16,922 nucleotides of DNA from the NCBI GenBank assembly GCA_003132905.1, contig PKZC01000444.1:11523-28444 (forward strand), read 5' to 3'. Each line of letters begins with the position of its first letter. The first letter of the stretch is position 1. The notes below the pieces were generated by a model. That model was not told the origin of the DNA, did not search any database, and saw nothing but the letters and a program-made list of their open reading frames with translations. The position numbers were made by a program, and so were the translations under genes. Source of the DNA: Bryobacterales bacterium (GTDB taxonomy: Bacteria; Acidobacteriota; Terriglobia; Bryobacterales; Bryobacteraceae). Positions 1-4,883 of this stretch are shown here, one piece after another.

Positions 1-190
1 GATTCAGCATGCTGCGCGTCTTGCGATCCAATCCTGGACGGCCCCAGCATTCGCCCCAACAATAGGTGGTCACCAGTTCCTGCAGCGGCCGGTTAAAATC
101 GTCGGCGGTGCTGATCGCCTTGTCCACATACTCTGAGCCCAGAACTTCGCGGCGAATTTTCAGGCCCTTCTCATACATCTCTTTTTCCAC
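1..190 (-). CDS. 4-carboxymuconolactone decarboxylase-like protein (3' end cut by window edge)
   Basis: The visible 63 residues match the N-terminal half of the PcaC/carboxymuconolactone decarboxylase family. They show a [10 protein letters not shown] stretch (residues 9-18), a DFNRPLQEL stretch (31-39), then [12 protein letters not shown] (45-56) and TRSML (58-62), all typical of the family. PcaC itself decarboxylates 4-carboxymuconolactone in protocatechuate breakdown. Many relatives act on other substrates or are small thiol reductases (AhpD-like), so the reaction is inferred. The start is GTG at 190, chosen because AAAGGAGAG lies just upstream (about 196-204); an internal ATG follows at 178. 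It sits 17 bp after the dehydrogenase gene on the same strand and is probably the third gene of an operon with the lactonase. The catalytic C-terminal half lies outside the window. The family call is firm, the substrate is not. Confidence 0.85.
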   Translation of the reverse strand, partial: MEKEMYEKGLKIRREVLGSEYVDKAISTADDFNRPLQELVTTYCWGECWGRPGLDRKTRSMLN

Positions 191-207
191 TTGCTCTCCT
201 TTGATCT

Positions 208-1104
208 TTACTTGGATTCGGCGATGACGCCGGACCATTCTTCCACTACTTTGATCAGCTCGGTCATGTCGGCGTCGGGGCCTTGGCTAGCCGTCCCGAT
301 CGCAAGCATCTGCCGCACCGCGCTTCCCACCACCATCGGTACGCCCATGGACTCGGCTTCTTCCATGCAGAGGCGAACATCTTTGTTGAGCAGGCCGATG
401 GCAAACCCGAAATCGAACTTGCGATTCAAAACGCAGCGCGGGATCTTGTCCATCGTCGCCGTGTTGCGTCCGCTGCCCGCGTTGATCACATCGATCACTT
501 GCTTGGCGTCCAGCCCAGCCTTCACGCCCATCACCAAAGCTTCGGACGAAATCGCCATCGCGGTGGCCGAAAGTAAATTGTTCAACAGCTTCATGGTCTG
601 GCCCTGGCCCGGCAGCTTGCCGACATGAAAAATCTTGCCGATCACTTCCACAATCGGTTTTACGGTGGCGAACGTCTGATCGTCGCAGGAAACCATTACT
701 GCGAGCGTTCCCTTCTCGGCGCCTGCCACGCCTCCGCTCACGGGCGCATCCACGGCAACAATGTTCTTCGCCTTGAGCCCCTCAGCTACGCGCTTGGCGT
801 AAGTGGAACCGGTGGTGGAAACGTCGATGAATATTTTTACCCGGCTGCCTTCGATGACACCATCGGGCCCCAGCGCAGCGGCTTGCACGATGGGCGGCGT
901 CGGCAAGCTGGCCAACACAATTTCGGCCGCCGATGCCACCGCGGCAGGTGAACCCACTCGCTTCGCGCCCAGCGCTTCCAGCGGACGCATTGCAGCGTCG
1001 CTCTTGTCAAAAATCGTGAGGCTGTTTCCCGCCTCGATCAGGCGGCGGCACATCGGTCCGCCCATCCGTCCCACGCCGACAAAGCCGACGTTCAATTGAG
1101 CCAT
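208..1104 (-). CDS. NAD(P)-dependent beta-hydroxyacid dehydrogenase (3-hydroxyisobutyrate dehydrogenase family)
   Basis: A 298-residue protein of the usual length for the 3-hydroxyisobutyrate / tartronate semialdehyde reductase family. The Rossmann motif GVGRMGGPM is at residues 10-18. DVSTT (94-98) and the substrate-binding DAPVSGG (119-125) follow, then [11 protein letters not shown] (166-176) with the catalytic lysine at 172 and the conserved asparagine at 176; KD at 241-242 closes the C-terminal helical domain. The family reversibly oxidises short beta-hydroxy acids to semialdehydes or keto acids in the cytoplasm. Which acid is used here cannot be read from the motifs. The ATG at 1104 has GGAGA seven bases upstream (1112-1116 on the plus strand). 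It lies 67 bp after the lactonase and 17 bp before the carboxymuconolactone decarboxylase-like gene, so co-transcription is likely. Confidence 0.92.
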   Translation of the reverse strand: MAQLNVGFVGVGRMGGPMCRRLIEAGNSLTIFDKSDAAMRPLEALGAKRVGSPAAVASAAEIVLASLPTPPIVQAAALGPDGVIEGSRVKIFIDVSTTGSTYAKRVAEGLKAKNIVAVDAPVSGGVAGAEKGTLAVMVSCDDQTFATVKPIVEVIGKIFHVGKLPGQGQTMKLLNNLLSATAMAISSEALVMGVKAGLDAKQVIDVINAGSGRNTATMDKIPRCVLNRKFDFGFAIGLLNKDVRLCMEEAESMGVPMVVGSAVRQMLAIGTASQGPDADMTELIKVVEEWSGVIAESK

Positions 1105-1171
1105 TAGCGAGTCTCCATTACCAAAGCCGTTAGGATATCACGCAGCGTCGAGGCGGCTTTGAAATGAAACG

Positions 1172-1966
1172 TCAGCGCGACGGTGGAACATCCAGCCGCG
1201 CCACAATGCCATCTAACTCTGGACTCGCGGCCGGATAGTATTTCATCACCAGCGGATCGTGCCCTGGCACGATGTGATTCGGCGAGTCCGCCAACCGGTA
1301 GAGCGTTTGGTAGCCTTCCAGCATTTCGGCCACACTGTAGACCACCGGAAATGCCCGATTTTGCTCGAAATTCGCATACAAATGCGAGGCATCGGCGGCC
1401 AACACCATCCACCCGCGCTTCGTCCATACGCGAGCGATTTGCAACCCAGCCGTGTGTCCGCCCACGCGATGCAAAGTCAGCCCCGGCGTCACTTCGGATT
1501 CGCCATCATGAAAAACAGCGCGGCCCGAGTATACTTTTCTCACCATCTCAAGCGCATTCTCGAGATCGTACGCCTCGCGGAACAGATGGTGGCACATGCA
1601 TCGGCCCGTGGCGAATGCCATCTCGCGATCTTGCACGTGAAAGCGCGCTGCCGGAAAGCGATCTAGATTTCCCGCATGATCGTAATGCAAATGCGTAAGG
1701 ATGACATCGGTCACTTTATCCGGATCGATTTTGAGCAGCCGCAGCGCTTCCACCGGACTGCGCAGATGTTCGCGCTTGCGCCGGATGGCCGATTCCTCCG
1801 CAAATCCAGTGTCGATCACGAACATGCAGTCGCTGCGGCGCACCACCCAGACGAAGTAATCGAGGTCTGGCCCGTACTCGTGCGGATCGGCCAGAATGAA
1901 GCTTTGTCCCGGGTGCCGATTTCCTAAGTGTCCATAGCGAATCGCAAAAACTTCAAAAGGTTCCAT
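1172..1966 (-). CDS. metallo-beta-lactamase-fold lactonase (N-acyl homoserine lactonase-like)
   Basis: A 264-residue protein with a complete metallo-hydrolase site: HLHYDH at 92-97 (His92, His94, Asp96, His97), GGHT at 169-172 (His171), Asp192, and PGHD at 234-237 (His235). This set binds two zinc ions in AHL lactonases and related lactone hydrolases. In this context it more probably opens a lactone intermediate than quenches quorum signals (inference). The open frame runs back to 2227, but that part lies inside the SDR gene and looks non-native. ATG 1966 gives a typical MEPFEVF start, and ATG 1978 (MILSMEPF) is the alternative. Neither has a Shine-Dalgarno site. A minus-strand TATAAT at 1982-1977 would place the transcript start about four bases before ATG 1966, so the message may be nearly leaderless. 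First gene of the minus-strand operon. Confidence 0.88.
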   Translation of the reverse strand: MEPFEVFAIRYGHLGNRHPGQSFILADPHEYGPDLDYFVWVVRRSDCMFVIDTGFAEESAIRRKREHLRSPVEALRLLKIDPDKVTDVILTHLHYDHAGNLDRFPAARFHVQDREMAFATGRCMCHHLFREAYDLENALEMVRKVYSGRAVFHDGESEVTPGLTLHRVGGHTAGLQIARVWTKRGWMVLAADASHLYANFEQNRAFPVVYSVAEMLEGYQTLYRLADSPNHIVPGHDPLVMKYYPAASPELDGIVARLDVPPSR

Positions 1967-1975
1967 GGAGAGAAT

Positions 1976-1985
1976 CATTATAATG
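1976..1985. promoter_or_regulatory. palindromic divergent start/promoter element CATTATAATG
   Basis: The 10-bp sequence CATTATAATG is a perfect palindrome between the divergent lactonase and SDR genes. It contains TATAAT on the plus strand (1979-1984) and on the minus strand (1982-1977). It also holds an ATG on each strand: 1983 for the SDR and 1978 for the lactonase alternative start. On the minus strand the -10 fits a start near 1970, just before ATG 1966; only a poor -35 (TTGGAG, 18-bp spacer) is seen. On the plus strand the -10 overlaps the SDR start codon, so the SDR promoter must lie further upstream, inside the lactonase gene. Promoter use is inferred. Confidence 0.4.
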
Positions 1986-2780
1986 ACAGCAATCAACGTG
2001 CTCCAAGGGAAATGCGTTCTCATCACTGGATCGACACAAGGCCTCGGATTGGCCGCCGCCAAACGATTCGCCGCCGCCGGATGCAATGTAATCATCCACG
2101 GGTTGGGCGACGAGCGCGAGATCGCAGCATTGCGCGCCGGCATCGAGAAAGAATACGGCGTACGAACAATGTACTGCGGCGCAAACCTGGTGCACACTCT
2201 CGAAATCGAACGGATGATCGGAGTCATCCTCGAAACCTTCGGCGCTATCGATATTCTGGTGAATAACGCCGTGGCTCGTTACACTGCGCCGGTGGAGCAA
2301 TTTCCAGCGGGCGAGTGGGATCTTGCAATTGCCGTAAATCTTTCCGCCGCCTTTCACACCATTCGGCTGGCGCTGCCCGCCATGCGCAAGCGCAACTGGG
2401 GACGAATCATCAATGTCTCGTCGATATACGGCCTCAAAGCGACTACCAACCGCATCAGCTACGTCACCACGAAGACGGCGCTCATCGGCATGACACGAGC
2501 CGTCGCTCTGGAAACGCGCGATCAGGATATTACCTGCAATGCGGTGTGCCCCGGAACGGTGGAAACGCCCGTACATATAAAACGGATCGAGGACATGATG
2601 ACATCGGAATCTCTGACGCGGGAGGAAGCCGAGCAACGATTTCTGGCGACGAAGCAGCCAGGCGGGCGTTTCATAACGGCGGAAGACGTCGCCGGCATGA
2701 TGCTGTTTTTGTGCGGACCGGAAAGCCGCGATATTACCGGGGCTGCATTGCCGATCGACGGCGGATGGTCCATCGCTTGA
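1983..2780 (+). CDS. short-chain dehydrogenase/reductase, 3-hydroxybutyrate dehydrogenase-like
   Basis: A 265-residue classical SDR. The cofactor motif TGSTQGLG is at 15-22, NNAV at 94-97, Asn119 in the VNLSAAFHT stretch, SS at 146-147, and the catalytic pair Tyr160 and Lys164 (YVTTK). CNAVCPGTVETP (185-196) and ITGAALPIDGGW (251-262) close the domain. The HGLGDEREI and NLSAAFHT stretches and the C-terminal end resemble bacterial D-3-hydroxybutyrate dehydrogenases, so oxidation of a beta-hydroxy acid with NAD is likely; the real substrate is open. The third NNAG glycine is replaced by valine, which is uncommon. ATG 1983 was chosen because GGAGAG (1967-1972) lies 10 bases upstream; an in-frame ATG at 1965 would add six residues. 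It overlaps the MmgE/PrpD gene and is probably translationally coupled to it. Confidence 0.9.
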   Translation: MTAINVLQGKCVLITGSTQGLGLAAAKRFAAAGCNVIIHGLGDEREIAALRAGIEKEYGVRTMYCGANLVHTLEIERMIGVILETFGAIDILVNNAVARYTAPVEQFPAGEWDLAIAVNLSAAFHTIRLALPAMRKRNWGRIINVSSIYGLKATTNRISYVTTKTALIGMTRAVALETRDQDITCNAVCPGTVETPVHIKRIEDMMTSESLTREEAEQRFLATKQPGGRFITAEDVAGMMLFLCGPESRDITGAALPIDGGWSIA

Positions 2781-4162
2781 GCACGGCCGCGCCACTTTCC
2801 ACCGAACTCGCGCACTGGGCCGCGAGCGTCGCTTTTGAAGATTTGCCCCCGGATGTCGTCGAATCCACCAAACTGCGCGTGCTGGACGTGATCGGTCTGG
2901 CGCTTGCGGGAGCCGAAACGGATTTTGGCCGTTCTGTTCGCGCAGCCGCGCTAGCCATCTCTCCGCCTGGGCCAAGCCGCATGCTCGGCTTCGGCGATCG
3001 CGTGGGCGTCACCACGGCGGCGTTCGCCAACGGAGCTTTCTCTCAAGCGCTGGAATTCGACGACACACACAACGAGTCAATCGTTCACATGAGCAGTCCA
3101 GCGGTGGCCGCGGCGCTGGCGCTGGCCGATTCCATGCCGGTCTCGGGGCGCGATCTGATTACCGCCATCGCGATCGGCAACGAGGTCTCATGCCGTGTGG
3201 GCAGCGTTTCCTCGGGCGAACTGCACCGGCGTGGATTTCATCCCACCGGACTATTTGCCACTTTCGGAGCGGCGTACCTGGCCGGCAAACTGCTCGGACT
3301 AGATCCCGAGGCATTAGCACGCGCCGCAGGCATCGCTGGGAGCTTCGCCTCGGGACTGCTGGAATGCTGGGTGGATGGAACGCAGACCAAGTTTTTACAC
3401 CCAGGATGGTCGGCGCAAAGCGGCGTCACTGCGGCGTTGCTCGCCCGATCTGGCGTTACCGGTCCCGCACAAGTGTTTGAAGGCCGCTGGGGACTGTTCG
3501 CCTCGCACGTGCAGGATCCGAACGCACATCGCGACTTCGCACGAATTACCGACCGTCTCGGCCAACACTGGGAAAGCCGCAATTCATCGTTCAAGCCGTT
3601 TCCGGCCGCGCACGTGATTCATCCCTACATCAGCGCGATTCTTCGGCTGCGCGCGAAATACGGTATCGACCCGCGCGATGTTGAACGCATCGAATGTCCC
3701 GTGACAGCATTCATTGTGGGCATCGTGTGCGAGCCCACCGCGGAAAAATTCGCGCCGGCATCCGATTCCCACGGTCGCGTGAGCTTGCAATATAGCCTGG
3801 CTGAGGCGCTCTATCGTGGCGCGCTGGGCAAATCCGCTTATAGCGTGGAAAGTCTGAAGAATCCCGAGATCCTGGCGCTGGCGCGGCGCGTCCAGTATCA
3901 TGTCGATCCGGATTATCCCGGTCCCGGCCGCTTTAAGGGAGCGGTCAAGATCGTGCTCAAAGACGAACGGACGTTTGAGGAAGTGGAAGAGTACAATCGC
4001 GGCTCCGCCGAGAACCCCATGACGTATGAAGAGCTTCGAGCCAAGTTCGATCAGAATGCAAGCGGCTGTCTGACCCCCGACCAACGGAACGGTTTAGCGC
4101 GGGGTATTAATCAGATGGAAACTATAGAAAATACTACACTATTGACTTCTGCCTACTTTTGA
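2765..4162 (+). CDS. MmgE/PrpD family protein (2-methylcitrate dehydratase / cis-aconitate decarboxylase / epimerase superfamily)
   Basis: The 465 residues are about the usual family length. Family landmarks are in order: LDVIGLALAG (40-49), ALEFDDTH (95-102), RGFHPTG (156-162), TKFLHPGWSAQSG (208-220), and FKPFPAAHVIHPYI (276-289), where acidic, His and Lys residues line the active site in characterised relatives. Members dehydrate 2-methylcitrate, decarboxylate cis-aconitate or epimerise iminodisuccinate, so only a polycarboxylate or hydroxy-acid substrate can be suggested. The frame is open back to 2315, but that part is out of frame inside the SDR. ATG 2765 overlaps the SDR stop by 16 bp; TTG 2777, overlapping the stop as TTGA, is an alternative. 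No clear ribosome site is seen, which fits coupling to the SDR. The last 20 bases carry the -35 of the toxin-antitoxin promoter. Confidence 0.9.
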   Translation: MVHRLSTAAPLSTELAHWAASVAFEDLPPDVVESTKLRVLDVIGLALAGAETDFGRSVRAAALAISPPGPSRMLGFGDRVGVTTAAFANGAFSQALEFDDTHNESIVHMSSPAVAAALALADSMPVSGRDLITAIAIGNEVSCRVGSVSSGELHRRGFHPTGLFATFGAAYLAGKLLGLDPEALARAAGIAGSFASGLLECWVDGTQTKFLHPGWSAQSGVTAALLARSGVTGPAQVFEGRWGLFASHVQDPNAHRDFARITDRLGQHWESRNSSFKPFPAAHVIHPYISAILRLRAKYGIDPRDVERIECPVTAFIVGIVCEPTAEKFAPASDSHGRVSLQYSLAEALYRGALGKSAYSVESLKNPEILALARRVQYHVDPDYPGPGRFKGAVKIVLKDERTFEEVEEYNRGSAENPMTYEELRAKFDQNASGCLTPDQRNGLARGINQMETIENTTLLTSAYF

Positions 4163-4171
4163 AGCTATCAT
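4142..4171 (+). promoter_or_regulatory. sigma-70-type promoter of the toxin-antitoxin pair, predicted leaderless transcript
   Basis: TTGACT (4142-4147) and TATCAT (4166-4171) are separated by 18 bp; each hexamer matches its consensus at five of six positions. Counting seven bases past the -10 places the transcript start at A4178, the first base of the antitoxin ATG. The -35 lies inside the 3' end of the MmgE/PrpD gene, so the pair has its own promoter rather than only read-through. Confidence 0.65.
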
Positions 4172-4181
4172 GTAGGCATGA
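4168..4181. promoter_or_regulatory. palindromic operator candidate for antitoxin autoregulation
   Basis: TCATG-TAGG-CATGA is a perfect inverted repeat with 5-bp arms and a 4-bp centre. It spans the end of the -10, the predicted transcript start and the antitoxin start codon. Ribbon-helix-helix antitoxins usually repress their own promoters through short palindromes in this position, so binding here would block RNA polymerase. The binding role is inferred; the symmetry is seen. Confidence 0.45.
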
Positions 4182-4444
4182 ACTTGCAGGCAACCCTAAA
4201 ACAGGAGGTCGTCCAATACACCATTCGGGGCGTCCCCTCCGAAGTGGATCGCGCACTTCGCAAAAAAGCCGCGCAGCTCAAGCTGAGTCTCAATCAGATT
4301 GTGATCGAAGAACTCACACGCGCCACCATCGGCCGCACTCGCAAGGCGGATTTTTCCGACCTCGTGGGCCAGTGGACGCCTGATCCTGCATTCGACGAAA
4401 TCATCGCCGCCCAGCGTCAAATCGATTGGGATAAGTGGAAGTGA
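4178..4444 (+). CDS. ribbon-helix-helix (FitA/Arc-like) antitoxin of a VapBC-type module
   Basis: An 88-residue protein. A beta-strand segment (VVQYTIRGVP, 11-20) is followed by two helices (about 21-33 and 36-50; KLSLNQIVIEELTRA), the ribbon-helix-helix DNA-binding fold. A tail with DFSDLVGQW (58-66) and AAQRQIDWDKW (77-87) follows; such tails wrap the PIN toxin and block its active site in FitAB/VapBC complexes. The toxin follows after 12 bp. ATG 4178 coincides with the predicted transcript start, so translation is probably leaderless; only a short GG lies before it. An AGGAGG at 4202-4207 is inside the reading frame with no start codon at a useful distance. Family confident; autoregulation through 4168-4181 is inferred. 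Confidence 0.88.
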   Translation: MNLQATLKQEVVQYTIRGVPSEVDRALRKKAAQLKLSLNQIVIEELTRATIGRTRKADFSDLVGQWTPDPAFDEIIAAQRQIDWDKWK

Positions 4445-4456
4445 GGCCGCGCTAAC

Positions 4457-4840
4457 GTGCGGGTCGCGCTGGACACCAATCGTCTCACCGACTTGTTCCA
4501 GGGTGATGCAGAGTTGGCGGATCGGTTGAGTGAATGCGACGAAGTTTGGATTCCTCTGATCGTGTTAGCGGAAATCAAAGCCGGATTCTACGGCGGCTCG
4601 CAGCAACACCGGAACGAAATTCTTCTCCGGACTTTCCTCGCCAAGCCAACAGTCGGAATTTTGCTTCCTGCGCGGGAAACGGCCGAACACTACGCGCATC
4701 TTTTCGTGCAGCTCAAACGCGTCGGGACGCCCATTCCAGATAACGACATTTGGATTGCAGCACTGGTCTTGGAACATAACCTGATGCTCATCACCCGCGA
4801 TCAGCACTTCGAACGCGTGCCCCAATTACTGCGCGCTTAA
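4457..4840 (+). CDS. vapC: VapC-family PIN-domain ribonuclease toxin
   Basis: A 127-residue PIN-domain protein. The acidic metal-binding residues are present at Asp6 (ALDTN), Glu39 (LAEIKAG), Asp97 (PDNDIWIA) and Asp115 (ITRDQHF), so the nuclease site looks intact. VapC toxins cut tRNA or rRNA when the labile antitoxin is lost. GTG 4457 starts the frame directly at MRVALDTN, the normal PIN start; no good Shine-Dalgarno site precedes it (GAGG at 4443-4446 is the nearest). The 12-bp gap to the antitoxin means co-transcription and possibly coupled translation. VapBC modules are often horizontally acquired, but base composition here does not differ visibly from the neighbours. Confidence 0.93.
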   Translation: MRVALDTNRLTDLFQGDAELADRLSECDEVWIPLIVLAEIKAGFYGGSQQHRNEILLRTFLAKPTVGILLPARETAEHYAHLFVQLKRVGTPIPDNDIWIAALVLEHNLMLITRDQHFERVPQLLRA

Positions 4841-4866
4841 TAAATGGACGATCGCCAACGGTAGAT

Positions 4867-4875
4867 TGATATTCT
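4867..4875 (+). promoter_or_regulatory. possible extended -10 promoter of the CLC-TPR gene
   Basis: TGATATTCT has the extended -10 form TGn-TATTCT (four of six matches in the hexamer) and would start transcription near 4882, two bases before GTG 4884. No convincing -35 is visible; TGGACG at 4845-4850 is the nearest, with a 19-bp spacer. It is offered because the gene has no Shine-Dalgarno site, which would suit a nearly leaderless message. Confidence 0.22.
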
Positions 4876-4883
4876 GATAACGA

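Noticed and set aside
1172..1966. Quorum-quenching AHL lactonase as the firm function
   Set aside because: The zinc motif is shared by many lactonases, and the neighbours are catabolic, with no luxI/luxR pair. Only the family is supported.
1967..2227. N-terminal extension of the lactonase frame
   Set aside because: It lies antisense inside the SDR gene and has no similarity to lactonase N-termini; the family start is at MEPFEVF.
2315..2764. N-terminal extension of the MmgE/PrpD frame
   Set aside because: It runs out of frame through the conserved SDR coding region, and its composition is unlike the family.
1953..2975. Long minus-strand open frame (340 codons) antisense to the SDR and MmgE/PrpD genes
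   Set aside because: Its translation is Arg/His/Ser-rich without any fold motif, while the opposite strand encodes two clearly conserved enzymes. It is a codon-bias shadow.
4202..4207. Internal AGGAGG in the antitoxin gene
   Set aside because: No ATG, GTG or TTG lies at a useful distance after it in any frame with a sensible product; it is probably codon choice for Gln-Glu-Val.
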